From positions 58,475-122,474 of the IMG/VR virus record IMGVR_UViG_3300042691_037350: 64,000 nucleotides of DNA. One strand, written 5' to 3'. The translations under genes were made by a program, and so were the position numbers. Origin of the DNA: a virus. Numbering within the stretch: position 1 is the stretch's first letter; each line of letters starts with the position of its first letter. Below the pieces are notes generated by a model. That model had not been told where the DNA came from, searched no databases, and worked only from the letters and a program-made list of their open reading frames with translations. This document shows positions 46,547 to 55,873 of this stretch, piece after piece.

Positions 46547-47556
46547 TTGATACCCATAGTATCCTTAACTTTTTGCCATAAATCCAAATATACTTCAGGA
46601 TGATCAACCAGATATTGTCTGGTTTTTTCTAGACCCTGGAATTTTGGCTTATCTTCTAAACTAGTTAGAGTATACCAAGCACCACCCTTGTTAATTAAGC
46701 CCAGATCCACAGCGAGTGTTAATAATTCCATTTGCTTATCGATACCCTGTCCATATCTTAGATAACTAGTGATACTACCTCCAGGCGGTCCTAATGCCGA
46801 ACATAAAACTTCCCACTCTACCTCTTGACCTATTTGTGGACTATCATCGCTCAAATTCCATTTCTTAAAAAACTTGGCTTTAAGCTTAATATCTGTTTGA
46901 TATGCTATGGCTTGACCACTCTTTTCTTTCCACTCTACTGTGCCGTAACCGGGATTGCCCATAAGATGGGTAATACCTATAACTATATTTTTATTTACGG
47001 GAATAACATTAGCAACTTTACGACAAAATTTAGCTAATAATTTTGCGCCATCTGCTCTTTGCATCTTATTCATATCGGAAGTTATTTCTGCTTCTGTACA
47101 TAATGCAGAGTATGAGTCTATGATCAGGACGGATCCAGGAATTTCATTAATAATACGTTCAGCAATTTGCAAATATTCCTCTGCATGTAAAATCTTACCT
47201 TCTTGAGAACCTATAATATTGAATTTTTCTAGATTTAACCCTGGTATGCCTTCTAAGTCTCGTTTTTTCAATCTACCTTCTATGTTTAGATAGAACACTT
47301 CTCGACCAGATTTGAAAGAGCCGTAGGCATACTCTGGTTTCTGTGCCGTGGCGCAGAAGTCGAGGGATGTTGTGGTTTTACCACATTTTGGTTGTCCAGT
47401 TAGAATAACAAAAGATCCTTCTGGGATACCACCGTTCAATACGATATCTAATGCTGGACTAACCGGAATTGTAAGAAGATTCTTGTCAATAATAGCATTA
47501 GCTGTTAGAAGTATATTATCTCCAAAATTCTTTTTTACGTCTTCTTTAAGACTCAT
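46537..47556 (-). CDS. RecA/UvsX-like recombinase
   Basis: 339 residues. Walker A GQPKCGKTT (54-62) and Walker B VLIIDSYSALC mark a RecA-fold ATPase; the length and the later GITHLMGNPGYG loop fit phage recombinases. It pairs homologous DNA and supports recombination-dependent replication or repair. It overlaps the small nuclease gene by 10 bp and the upstream gene by 11 bp. RecA versus UvsX subgroup cannot be decided by eye. Confidence 0.85.
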   Translation of the reverse strand: MSLKEDVKKNFGDNILLTANAIIDKNLLTIPVSPALDIVLNGGIPEGSFVILTGQPKCGKTTTSLDFCATAQKPEYAYGSFKSGREVFYLNIEGRLKKRDLEGIPGLNLEKFNIIGSQEGKILHAEEYLQIAERIINEIPGSVLIIDSYSALCTEAEITSDMNKMQRADGAKLLAKFCRKVANVIPVNKNIVIGITHLMGNPGYGTVEWKEKSGQAIAYQTDIKLKAKFFKKWNLSDDSPQIGQEVEWEVLCSALGPPGGSITSYLRYGQGIDKQMELLTLAVDLGLINKGGAWYTLTSLEDKPKFQGLEKTRQYLVDHPEVYLDLWQKVKDTMGIKCK

Positions 47557-47971
47557 TGTCTAAATCCCTCAATTTTGAAATTATGTTTTTAGTATCAGAT
47601 GTTTTTTGAAAAACTACGTCGTTCTTGCGTTCTGTATTTATTTTGGTGATGACTGTGTTTTCTGTTTCCAGAATAGACATTTGCTGCTCTATCATAGCGG
47701 GAAAGTGGGGCGCTCGCAATGAATAGATTTTTTTACCCTTGTCGCTCTGTAGCGCTCTTATTATGGCTTTAGCTGGATATTGTTTTAATAATTTGTGAGC
47801 AGACCCTATTTGATTTCTATAAAAAGCTGCCCATTTTTTTTGTACCCAAAATCTATAATGTAAATCGGATTTTTCATTACCAGCTTTTCTTTCACATATT
47901 ATTTCAGTAATATATTGTGCTGGGGAGACTTCTTTGCCGTTAGAGTATTTAGAGGGATATTTATCAGTCAT
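47546..47971 (-). CDS. Unknown protein upstream of the recombinase
   Basis: 141 residues, basic, helix-rich, with Trp/Tyr residues in the middle (RFWVQKKWAAFYRNQ). No motif recognised. It overlaps both neighbours by 8 and 11 bp, so it belongs to the same transcript. A role in recombination or replication is suggested only by position. Confidence 0.55.
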   Translation of the reverse strand: MTDKYPSKYSNGKEVSPAQYITEIICERKAGNEKSDLHYRFWVQKKWAAFYRNQIGSAHKLLKQYPAKAIIRALQSDKGKKIYSLRAPHFPAMIEQQMSILETENTVITKINTERKNDVVFQKTSDTKNIISKLRDLDNES

Positions 47972-48371
47972 TTTGTTTAGGATTAATCATTTCTTGACAA
48001 GTAGAAGTTAATTTTTTTTCAAATGTTTCGAAAAACTTATCGGCATATTTTGTATAGTCTTGACCAGTAATTACTGGAATATGATAATTTTTTCTAAAAA
48101 CTTCTTTAACATCTTTCAAGTATCCTCTATCATCTATAGAACTAATTTCTGAGATGACAGTAATTTTTATTTCATGAGGACAATCAGTAATGTGTGTCGG
48201 AGAAACAATATCTGGATGTTTATGTGTTAAGTCTAGAGGATCATCATTATTTAAATGATCATATTTATTTTTTTCTATCTCTTTTATCTTATTAGATATT
48301 TTTTTCTCTATCTCTGATAACAGAAGTTTTTCTTCTGGCGTTAGCAAATCCTCAAGAATATCAGTTTCCAT
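47964..48371 (-). CDS. Unknown protein of the replication operon
   Basis: 135 residues; N-terminal Glu/Lys helix (about 1-40) then a mixed domain. Not recognised. It overlaps neighbouring genes at both ends (8 and 11 bp). Confidence 0.5.
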   Translation of the reverse strand: METDILEDLLTPEEKLLLSEIEKKISNKIKEIEKNKYDHLNNDDPLDLTHKHPDIVSPTHITDCPHEIKITVISEISSIDDRGYLKDVKEVFRKNYHIPVITGQDYTKYADKFFETFEKKLTSTCQEMINPKQND

Positions 48372-48702
48372 TAGGTCTATATATACCAGTATTATTTCTT
48401 ACGGGTGGAGTAGACTTCTTTTTTAGATCATCATTTAGCATAGAAGATTCTTTAGTCATAATAGCGACATGTGTTTTCTTATTTGCTGTTTCTCTAATCA
48501 TTAAGTTTTTTGATGGAGACGTAGCCACCGGAGAAGAAACTGTTTTAATTGGGTTTTCGGTACCAATTTTTTGAGATTTCTCTATAGTATTTTGTATTTG
48601 TTTTTCTGTTAGAGATAATTCATTAGCTATTTTAGTAATACCCCAACCCTGCGAATGTAACCATAAGGCAGCGTACGTTTGTGTTTTATTAATTCTTGAC
48701 AT
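48361..48702 (-). CDS. Small helix-turn-helix protein
   Basis: 113 residues. The first 45 residues form a likely helix-turn-helix (YAALWLHSQGWGITKIANEL...EKQIQNTIEKSQK). The rest is Ser/Thr/Lys-rich and probably disordered. It overlaps the downstream gene by 11 bp. A DNA-binding regulator of the early operon is the likeliest reading; no operator is visible. Confidence 0.55.
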   Translation of the reverse strand: MSRINKTQTYAALWLHSQGWGITKIANELSLTEKQIQNTIEKSQKIGTENPIKTVSSPVATSPSKNLMIRETANKKTHVAIMTKESSMLNDDLKKKSTPPVRNNTGIYRPNGN

Positions 48703-48708
48703 AGTAAA

Positions 48709-49125
48709 TTACTCCATCTCTCTTTCAGCATTATTTAGCCATGCTATATTTTTAGTGTTTAAAAACTTAAGATACCAACTAAATGTTTTTTGATTAACTT
48801 CTCTAAACTTTTTATTAGATCTACACACACGATTTAAAAAAGAGTTGTCTTGTTCTATACCATAGATAGATAATGGGTTAAATAATTTACCATTACTAGC
48901 TAATCTAACCATAAATTTAGTAGAACCGTCTTTCCTAGATATTTGTTTAGCGAATGCTTTATCGTTATTGGGATCACTCACTTGTGCTAAACCTACAGAA
49001 TCTATAAAATCTTCGTGTCCTACTAGGGTAAAAAATTGTTCGTCTACATTAGAGTCTTCTGTTTTTTTATTGACAAATAGACTAGTTGGATTATATATGA
49101 AATCACTCATAGAGTTTACGTCCAT
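48709..49125 (-). CDS. Unknown small protein
   Basis: 138 residues, no cysteine cluster or motif recognised; Asn/Lys/Phe-rich. The first ATG overlaps the end of the FmdB-like gene by 10 bp. A second in-frame ATG six codons on, with GGA upstream, could be the true start. Confidence 0.5.
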   Translation of the reverse strand: MDVNSMSDFIYNPTSLFVNKKTEDSNVDEQFFTLVGHEDFIDSVGLAQVSDPNNDKAFAKQISRKDGSTKFMVRLASNGKLFNPLSIYGIEQDNSFLNRVCRSNKKFREVNQKTFSWYLKFLNTKNIAWLNNAEREME

Positions 49126-49460
49126 TTCGTTTTGGTTTTAGGTTTGGGTAGTCTAGACATTCCACGAGGTAATTCTTTTGTGGATTGCTGTTCTTTATAA
49201 TCATTATGTTTTTTCTGAAGCGCAAGTTTTTGGTCTTCAGATAGTCTATCTCTATTTCTATTGGCTAAATCACCAACCGTTTTCAGTTCGCTATCGGACT
49301 TTCTTACAGAGCCGATAATACTACTAAAGTCTTGTACATAATTTCTTTCAGTATGGTTACTGCCACAATCACAAACAGGATTGCTAATGTAATCTTGCAT
49401 ATGAAAAAATAATTCAAAACATGAATTACAGCTTGTACAACGATAAGAATATGTTGGCAT
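49116..49460 (-). CDS. FmdB-type zinc-ribbon protein
   Basis: 114 residues beginning MPTYSYRCTSC with C8/C11/C14 and a second pair C30/C32, the FmdB/CxxC-SSSS family signature. The rest is polar and probably helical. The 1-nt overlap with the HNH gene shows coupling. Family members are small metal-binding regulators or accessory factors; the role here is not known. Confidence 0.7.
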   Translation of the reverse strand: MPTYSYRCTSCNSCFELFFHMQDYISNPVCDCGSNHTERNYVQDFSSIIGSVRKSDSELKTVGDLANRNRDRLSEDQKLALQKKHNDYKEQQSTKELPRGMSRLPKPKTKTKWT

Positions 49461-50041
49461 TATAAATATGAACTAGGTAAATAAATAGACCATTCTTCGG
49501 GGATCTCTGTTCTTATCTTAAGTAGATATGTGGTCAGAGGCAAGTATTTGATACTCTTACAGGGTTCTTTTGGAAAATTTTTCAGCGGCATGTTTGCTTG
49601 TTTTGGTGTTCTACTACCCTTTTTTCTGTTGCACTCCACACAAGCTGTTACTATATTTGTCCATGTTGTTGGGGACTTATTAAAGTCTTTCCATAATGAC
49701 TTTGGGATAACGTGATCGTATGTTAAGTTATTTAATTCTTTTTTGACCCCACAATATTGACAAGTATAATCATCTCGTACAAAAATATTTCTACGAGAAA
49801 AATTAACTCTTTGATTATGTAACCTAAAATATTTAGCTGTTTTTGCAACCGCAGGTATGGGGAATTTTTTGCCATTTACTCCCGCTATATAATCATTCTT
49901 ATAAAAGTCTATAATTTCTATTCCAATGCTATGATCCTCTTCATGCTTAATAGACCAAACCAAGGCTCTTTTCCAGCCAATGATAGTTAAGGGTGAAAAA
50001 TCAGCATTTAATACTAAACATCTACTATTTTGATATCTCAT
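49460..50041 (-). CDS. HNH endonuclease
   Basis: 193 residues from the ATG at 50041. A TTG three codons upstream would also be in frame but has no better ribosome site. The HNH core has CQYCG, YDHVIPKS, an Asn in WTNIV and CVECNRKKG: two CxxC pairs and the His/Asn/His-type ββα metal site. Such enzymes cut DNA, often acting as homing or packaging nucleases. It overlaps the PhoH gene by 17 bp. Its position away from the terminase region makes homing or recombination more likely. Confidence 0.8.
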   Translation of the reverse strand: MRYQNSRCLVLNADFSPLTIIGWKRALVWSIKHEEDHSIGIEIIDFYKNDYIAGVNGKKFPIPAVAKTAKYFRLHNQRVNFSRRNIFVRDDYTCQYCGVKKELNNLTYDHVIPKSLWKDFNKSPTTWTNIVTACVECNRKKGSRTPKQANMPLKNFPKEPCKSIKYLPLTTYLLKIRTEIPEEWSIYLPSSYL

Positions 50042-50756
50042 TTTGTTCAAAATTATCTAGTTGAGCTAGAATTTTACCGATTATCGGATTTCTTACGATA
50101 TCAGAAAAATCTAATCTAGATATTCCTATTCCTTCTACATTGTTTAAAACATTAGTCATTGTATAAAAACCGCCCTGCATTTGTCTGTGCAGATCGGACT
50201 GACTAACATCTCCAGTTAATACCATTTTACTATCTGTACCAAGTCTGGTTAATAACATTTTAATTTGATCATAAGAAGCGTTCTGACACTCATCTGCAAC
50301 AATAAAAGCATTGTGAAAGTTACGACCTCTCATTAAACCAAGAGGCACTATTTCTATTTTATTATTAAGTTTAAGACTAGCGAATTGAGCAGAAGAGATA
50401 AAGTAGTTTACCTCATCCAGTAAAGGAAGTAGATATGGATGTAGTTTTTCCTCTGCTGTTCCTGGTAAGTATCCAATTTTTTCTCCTGACTCAACAACTG
50501 GTCTGGTGATAATAATTTTTTTAACCTTTTCGTCCAACAGATATTCTAAAGCCATACCTATCGCTATGTGTGTTTTACCGCTACCAGCAACACCATGACA
50601 AAACGTAATACAGTTTTCAGCTATGGTTCTAATATAATCTTTTTGATTTTCACTCCTTGGTTTTAATCTATTTCGGTATGTTGAAGCAACTTGAATTGGT
50701 TCATTTGTTAAATCTATAACTTTAGACCTTTTCTTAGAATTTTTATTTTTTCTCAA
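50025..50756 (-). CDS. PhoH-like ATPase
   Basis: 243 residues, starting at TTG (50756) with AAGGG 8 nt upstream, so a non-ATG start is preferred. Walker A GVAGSGKT (55-62) and Walker B VADECQNA, followed by MVLTGDVSQ, are the PhoH signature. PhoH-like proteins are common in phages and may act on RNA or in nucleotide metabolism. It follows ribonucleotide reductase by 22 nt and overlaps the HNH gene. Confidence 0.85.
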   Translation of the reverse strand: MRKNKNSKKRSKVIDLTNEPIQVASTYRNRLKPRSENQKDYIRTIAENCITFCHGVAGSGKTHIAIGMALEYLLDEKVKKIIITRPVVESGEKIGYLPGTAEEKLHPYLLPLLDEVNYFISSAQFASLKLNNKIEIVPLGLMRGRNFHNAFIVADECQNASYDQIKMLLTRLGTDSKMVLTGDVSQSDLHRQMQGGFYTMTNVLNNVEGIGISRLDFSDIVRNPIIGKILAQLDNFEQNEISK

Positions 50757-50778
50757 GTTTTACCCTTTTATGAATAAG

Positions 50779-52971
50779 TTAAATTAGACAAGCGCCACCA
50801 GCGCAACTAATTTCTTCTATTCCCGTCGTATTATCTTCTGTTTCCGATAGTTGCGTATAATCAACCTTGGAAAAACTATTGAACAAATCGCAATAGAGTT
50901 TCCAATTATAGACATCTTTCATACAATATGTTAGTCTCCTAACATCACCGTCAAAATATTTGCCAGCAAAATTTTTCATTTTTGTAACAAACTTGAGTTT
51001 TGCTTCATCGTGATCTTTATGTGCTTGGTTAAGAATAACATAGTCACAAGCCGCCCATAGATTATTCTCAAATGCATTTAGTGCTAGTTCAATTAATCCT
51101 GAGCACCATAGTGCCGCATCTCCGTATTCTTTAACTATTTCACGACTTGTATATACTGTAGTAAATGGAGCTTGAGGATAGTCTTTATCTCCACTTTGAG
51201 GTATCAGAGATATCCCAGCAAAATATTTACGATTATCATAAATATACTTAGTAACATCGTCCCACTCATCTGATTTGACTGTGACGGTATTACTAACATT
51301 ATGACTTAAATAGTCTTGTGTACATAATGATCTATTTTTGCCAGAATGAACCCAATTTTTTTGAGTTTCTTTTACAATAGCTAACATTTCTACTGCTGGT
51401 AATTGATTTTTTAATTTAGCACCATCCTGTACTTCTATCGGGAACTTTATTACTTCGTCAGTATCATTGGCAGACCAAGATGACTTCTCGCAAGCCTGCG
51501 GGTTTGATTTCTTGAAGTGTTGGTAAGGTGCTTCTAAAACATTGGCCTGTACATGCCTTATATATCGTTTAGCGTGATGTGGGTGGATACCTGAGCTGGT
51601 TCCTAACATACTACTACTAGTGCCTTCCGGCTTTAAACAGGTGACTCTTGCCGCTTGATTAATTTTGATTTTTTCGGCTATTTTCTTATTGGTTTCGACT
51701 GCAATTTTAGCACCTCTGGTTAAAACCTTTTCTGTAAGAACTAAATCATGTTTTTCCATGGTTCCTGTAAGAGACACACCCAATAAGGCTTCCCTTTCAA
51801 AAATCTTTTCACTGATTGGTCCTAAATATTCTAGTTTGGTAAAACCAGCCTGTAGTGTGCCAATAATTGCTGCTGCTTTGCATCTTTCATAGAAATCATC
51901 CTCATCAACAACGCTTGAACAATTAATAGTAGATAGGTTGCATCCCTGCCATCCGCTTTTGCCACTTTCTTCATCAACGGGCCACATACCTATTTCTACA
52001 CATGGATTGAAAATCATTTCTGTAGATTCACTCCAAATGAATCCTGGTTCACCAAATTCTTTAACTGATTGCATAAGAACCTGAAACTGCTCGAATGTTG
52101 TTTCATTTTTTAATAGAAGTGCAGAATTATTGCTTCTTGCTCTTTGTGGATTTTCTACATACCAATTACCAGTCTTAGCTTTAGCCATATCTTCATCATC
52201 TGGACTAAACAATGCTAGACTAGCAGAACGCCTAACGCCGCCACTTAAAACGGCATCGCTACTATGCATCACAATATCGTATGCGTCTATTGGTCTTAAT
52301 TTTTTTTGTCCATTCGCAATACAACGATCCAGTAATGCTCTGATCTTTTCCAATCCTTTTTGTAAAGGCTCAAAACCTGGAGCTTTTCCAACGCCAGAAC
52401 TTAATGAGGATCCTTTGTGACGAATGTTCGAATAATCAAAAATTACATGACAATTTTTGTAGTTTTTGAATTCCTCGATTGGTTTACTAAAGTAAGAACT
52501 AAGTAGTACTCCAAGAGCATTTGCCCAGCCCTCGATACTGTCATCTACTACGTATTTGACACCAACACCTTCTTCTACATTGTGTTCAAAAGTTGGCAAC
52601 TTAGCAACATGTTGTTTTTGAACGCTGAATCCAGTACCACTACCGCATAATAATAGCCAAAAACACTCTTGAAAAAACCTAAGCCTATCGCAGTATGAAC
52701 TGGTGCAATTATATATTTTTGCGTGTCTTTTAAGAATTGGATCTCCACCAAACTGCAATGCTCTTTGACTACCGAGCACTTTTTTCTTGTACATCATATC
52801 ATATGCCCAATCTATATCCTGGGCTATGCCATAGTCAGCGTATTTTGTATGCATCATTTGCTTCACTCTTTCAACCGCTTCTTTCCAAGTCTCTCGTCTG
52901 TTTTTGTCTTCCATCCAGCGAGCATATTTACTAACGAAGGTATAATTTTGAAGCTCTTGCAATGCTGACAT
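50779..52971 (-). CDS. Class II (B12-dependent) ribonucleoside-triphosphate reductase
   Basis: 730 residues, close to the monomeric RTPR length. Motifs: YNCTSSYC near residue 90, the thiyl Cys in NPCVEIG, GCNLSTIN as the partner Cys and a tail CAGGACLI (C723/C728). The gap between the last two active-site cysteines is longer than in the Lactobacillus enzyme. It reduces ribonucleotides to deoxyribonucleotides using adenosylcobalamin, so the host or environment must supply B12. Ribosome site AGGAG is 13 nt before ATG. The 38-nt gap upstream is too short for a B12 riboswitch. Confidence 0.85.
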   Translation of the reverse strand: MSALQELQNYTFVSKYARWMEDKNRRETWKEAVERVKQMMHTKYADYGIAQDIDWAYDMMYKKKVLGSQRALQFGGDPILKRHAKIYNCTSSYCDRLRFFQECFWLLLCGSGTGFSVQKQHVAKLPTFEHNVEEGVGVKYVVDDSIEGWANALGVLLSSYFSKPIEEFKNYKNCHVIFDYSNIRHKGSSLSSGVGKAPGFEPLQKGLEKIRALLDRCIANGQKKLRPIDAYDIVMHSSDAVLSGGVRRSASLALFSPDDEDMAKAKTGNWYVENPQRARSNNSALLLKNETTFEQFQVLMQSVKEFGEPGFIWSESTEMIFNPCVEIGMWPVDEESGKSGWQGCNLSTINCSSVVDEDDFYERCKAAAIIGTLQAGFTKLEYLGPISEKIFEREALLGVSLTGTMEKHDLVLTEKVLTRGAKIAVETNKKIAEKIKINQAARVTCLKPEGTSSSMLGTSSGIHPHHAKRYIRHVQANVLEAPYQHFKKSNPQACEKSSWSANDTDEVIKFPIEVQDGAKLKNQLPAVEMLAIVKETQKNWVHSGKNRSLCTQDYLSHNVSNTVTVKSDEWDDVTKYIYDNRKYFAGISLIPQSGDKDYPQAPFTTVYTSREIVKEYGDAALWCSGLIELALNAFENNLWAACDYVILNQAHKDHDEAKLKFVTKMKNFAGKYFDGDVRRLTYCMKDVYNWKLYCDLFNSFSKVDYTQLSETEDNTTGIEEISCAGGACLI

Positions 52972-53008
52972 AATAAATTTTATCTCCTAGATGTTGTAAA
53001 TATACACT

Positions 53009-53037
53009 ATTATAGTTGGTTAATATCAAAATTTAAA
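53009..53037 (-). promoter_or_regulatory. Possible promoter of the RNR-PhoH operon
   Basis: A perfect -10 TATAAT (53009-53014) with a weak -35 TTTAAA 17 bp upstream overlaps the stop of the SDR gene. It would give a leader with AGGAG before the RNR ATG. AT-rich background makes chance matches likely; evidence is moderate only. Confidence 0.35.
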
Positions 53038-53708
53038 TTAGGAAAATCTGACCTAAGAGAACGATTGACTACATTATCAAGTTCAACCGAAATAATTTTT
53101 GTAGGCCGATTTAAAAAATTTCTTATAATATTTGCTAAGTCATATTTGGAATATGTGGTGTTACCAAACAAATAATATAATCCATTACTATTGTTTTGAA
53201 TAAGTTTTTTTGTTTCATGAGCGACTTGTTTCGCTGTGAGTCCATTCCAGTAATAGTTACTATAACCTGTAAATTCTTCTACGCAAGAAAGTTTTTGTAC
53301 AAGCTGACTTCTTATATCTAAAAATGATGTTCGTATAACTAGAATATTTGATTCTCTTAATAAGTATTTGGAGGCTATGCTTTTACTTAGTCCATACTCA
53401 TCTGTGGGATCATGAGGATCTTTTTTTGTATATTGTAGACCAATGGTTTTATCCCCAGAAAAGACAGCATCTGTGCAAAAATGTATTAATTGTTTGGTGT
53501 TTTCTTTCAAAAAACAAGGCAAGTCAATATTAATTGTTTTATTTCCTTGTTTGTCTACTATACAATTAATGATTGTACGATACTGTTTATTGATAATAAG
53601 ATTGACAAATTCTTCTGATGGAAATCTGAATAATGTTGTATCGCAATCAATGATAGACTGTATTCTTTTACCCAAAATACCATTATGGCCTAATAGTAAT
53701 GGTTTCAT
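53010..53708 (-). CDS. RmlD-like SDR sugar reductase
   Basis: 232 residues. The GHNGILG cofactor loop (7-13) and YGLSK (Y105 and K109, YxxxK) mark a short-chain dehydrogenase of the extended NDP-sugar group, like dTDP-4-dehydrorhamnose reductase but shorter. It overlaps the dehydratase-like gene by 4 bp. It probably reduces a keto-sugar nucleotide produced by its partner. The exact substrate is not identifiable. Confidence 0.65.
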   Translation of the reverse strand: MKPLLLGHNGILGKRIQSIIDCDTTLFRFPSEEFVNLIINKQYRTIINCIVDKQGNKTINIDLPCFLKENTKQLIHFCTDAVFSGDKTIGLQYTKKDPHDPTDEYGLSKSIASKYLLRESNILVIRTSFLDIRSQLVQKLSCVEEFTGYSNYYWNGLTAKQVAHETKKLIQNNSNGLYYLFGNTTYSKYDLANIIRNFLNRPTKIISVELDNVVNRSLRSDFPNLNFDINQL

Positions 53709-54625
53709 ATCAGGTATAATTTTTTTAAGTATTTAAATAGTTCGTCTTTGGATATAACGTGGTCTTTACTGGAGTACGTTTTAAAAACTGCTGGCTTATC
53801 TGATATCTTATTAGGACTAATCAATATATAGTTATCCTTAATAGTTGTTCTTGGCGACTCTTCGCTACCTATCATAAGTTCATGAATTTTTTCGCCCACT
53901 CTTGGATGAGAAGTAATATATTCTAAGCCATGATGTTCTTTATATATATCAAATAAATCTTTAACCAAAAAAGATTTTAATTGTGGAACCACAACAGCAT
54001 TAGAAGCATTAAGTAAACTATATTGAACTAAATCAACTGCTTCCGATTCCGTAATCATAAACCTAGTCATAGTATCAGAATAAAGAGTGAGTACGTTTTT
54101 ATTAGCTATGCTATGTTTTATTAGTGGAATAATAGACCCTGTCGAGTTAGTTACATTGCCATATCTACAAGCAGACAACATAACGTCCGAAGTATTAACT
54201 ATAAAAGATTGTTCAGCCGTGTATTTGCATGATCCGTATATCGTTGTGGCCTCGCAGGCTTTGTCTGTAGATATAAAGCATGCAGATTCAAAATTATTAT
54301 CTTCTGCCGCAATCCTAGAATTGATAGATCCAATACATATAGTATTAATGGCTTCTATAGGATTTTCATCACAAGCAGAAATTTGTTTAAGACTTGCTGT
54401 AAAAATTCCCATATTGTGATTTTTGGTAGATCTTATTAGTCTATCTTTATCTGTGATAGTTCCTACTATGCAATTAATATTTGGATACTCTTTTTTAAGA
54501 AAGTAGTGTTTAGCTTCGTCTCTACTATAAATTGTGATATCATTATAGTTATATAAATTTTTAATTAGAGCTTTTCCTAAAAAACCAGCCCCACCAGTGA
54601 TAAATATTTTTTTATTTATGATCAT
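53705..54625 (-). CDS. NDP-sugar dehydratase/epimerase-like SDR (PseB/FlaA1-like)
   Basis: 306 residues. GGAGFLG (11-17) binds NAD(P). SLKQISACDENPIEAI and STDKA...YGSCK (Y130, K134) resemble the PseB/FlaA1 group that converts UDP-GlcNAc by 4,6-dehydration and 5-epimerisation. It overlaps the RmlD-like gene and the methyltransferase gene by 4 bp. Together with the neighbouring reductase, a UDP-amino-sugar or deoxysugar route is plausible. Confidence 0.7.
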   Translation of the reverse strand: MIINKKIFITGGAGFLGKALIKNLYNYNDITIYSRDEAKHYFLKKEYPNINCIVGTITDKDRLIRSTKNHNMGIFTASLKQISACDENPIEAINTICIGSINSRIAAEDNNFESACFISTDKACEATTIYGSCKYTAEQSFIVNTSDVMLSACRYGNVTNSTGSIIPLIKHSIANKNVLTLYSDTMTRFMITESEAVDLVQYSLLNASNAVVVPQLKSFLVKDLFDIYKEHHGLEYITSHPRVGEKIHELMIGSEESPRTTIKDNYILISPNKISDKPAVFKTYSSKDHVISKDELFKYLKKLYLI

Positions 54626-55812
54626 ATAATTTTAATTTCTGGCAATGGTATTATCCATTTACAATTTAGAGAGGAGTGTTTATTGTAGATTTCATTAAAA
54701 AAAGTATAAGCTAAACACAAAATATAGTCTGGTTGAGATTCATATAAAAAGCTTGAGGGCTTAATAGGAATCAACCCGCTGGATGTATATTTACCTATTT
54801 TAAGAGGAGAGTCGTCTACTATATATGAAATTTTGTCATTATCTAGTTCATATAGAGACAAAAAAGTTTGCGCTTGACCAGATGCTCCGTAAGCAACTAT
54901 GGTTTGATTATTAGATAAAATATTTTTTATAGTAAGATTAATAGTTTCTTTCATACTATATATTGTTTTAGTAAAATTAATAAAAGTTTCAAAATTATAT
55001 AATTCTAAATTTTCTTCTGCGTATCTTAATAAGAGCACAGATTTGTCTATTGATCTGGCTCCTTTTTTACAACAATAGTATCGTATACTACCTCCATGAG
55101 TAGATATGTGTTCTACTTTAAAAATTTCTATATTATATAATTCTAATAAATAAGATAAACTTTTATAGGAATAATAAAATACATGTTCATGATAAATGAA
55201 TGGAAATTGTAGGTCTTTAATTAGGGTGCCTAGCCAATGTACCTCAGTAATAAAAATAGATTCCTTAGATGTTAATAAAAAAGAAATACCTTCTACAATA
55301 TCTTTTATTGTGGGGATGTGAGCGAAACAATTGCTTGCATAAATAATTTCAATATTTTTATATTTTTCAACAATTTGTTTAGCTAAATTTGCACTAAAAA
55401 AAGTATTATAGAGTTCTATATTGGAATGTTCTTTGGTTGCTTTCAGGGCTACATCGCTTGGGTCTACACCAATTGTATTTTTGTTAGCGAAATTTTTTAG
55501 AAACGTACCATCATTACAACCAATCTCTAAAATTGTATTGAAAGTATAGTGTTGTTGTAAATTTTGTGAGAAGTTTTCAAAGTGGTTTTTAAGAGTACTA
55601 ATAGTTCCTGTTTTATACATGTAATTATCAAATAATACATGGGGGTCTATTTCTTCTTCGACTTGAACAAGAGTACATCGGTCACAGAAACATAAAGATA
55701 AAGGATATGATATAGCATTGTCCTTTTTTTCTGCTAAGAACAATCCAGCTAATGGCATGTGAAAACGTAAGAATGGTTTTATTGTATTGTTACAACTTTT
55801 ACACGAAGCCAT
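54622..55812 (-). CDS. SAM-dependent sugar C-methyltransferase-like protein
   Basis: 396 residues from the ATG at 55812, preceded by GGAG; an upstream in-frame ATG (55839) lacks a ribosome site. An N-terminal zinc segment (CKSC and CFCDRC) precedes a Rossmann methyltransferase with ILEIGCNDGTFLKNF (SAM loop) and GVDPSD. A C-terminal domain with YGASGQAQTF follows. This layout is typical of NDP-hexose C-methyltransferases (TylCIII/NovU type). It would add a methyl branch to a nucleotide sugar made by the two SDR enzymes. Its gene overlaps the SDR gene by 4 bp. Confidence 0.75.
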   Translation of the reverse strand: MASCKSCNNTIKPFLRFHMPLAGLFLAEKKDNAISYPLSLCFCDRCTLVQVEEEIDPHVLFDNYMYKTGTISTLKNHFENFSQNLQQHYTFNTILEIGCNDGTFLKNFANKNTIGVDPSDVALKATKEHSNIELYNTFFSANLAKQIVEKYKNIEIIYASNCFAHIPTIKDIVEGISFLLTSKESIFITEVHWLGTLIKDLQFPFIYHEHVFYYSYKSLSYLLELYNIEIFKVEHISTHGGSIRYYCCKKGARSIDKSVLLLRYAEENLELYNFETFINFTKTIYSMKETINLTIKNILSNNQTIVAYGASGQAQTFLSLYELDNDKISYIVDDSPLKIGKYTSSGLIPIKPSSFLYESQPDYILCLAYTFFNEIYNKHSSLNCKWIIPLPEIKII

Positions 55813-55840
55813 TATTGTTTTATCTCCATTCATATACATA

Positions 55841-55868
55841 TAATCATTAACAACTAATATAATGATTA
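55841..55868. repeat. 8-bp inverted repeat before the C-methyltransferase gene
   Basis: TAATCATT (55841-55848) and AATGATTA (55861-55868) are perfect inverted copies 12 nt apart, in the gap between the TylF-type and C-methyltransferase genes. No T tract follows on either strand, so it is more like an operator or mRNA hairpin than a terminator. Confidence 0.4.
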
Positions 55869-55873
55869 GCTAG

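Noticed and set aside
50042-50050. TTG start for the HNH endonuclease
   Set aside because: An ATG lies 9 nt downstream in the same frame and neither has a clear ribosome site, so ATG was preferred.
52972-53009. B12 riboswitch before ribonucleotide reductase
   Set aside because: Only 38 nt separate the genes, too short for a cobalamin riboswitch, and no B12-box was seen.
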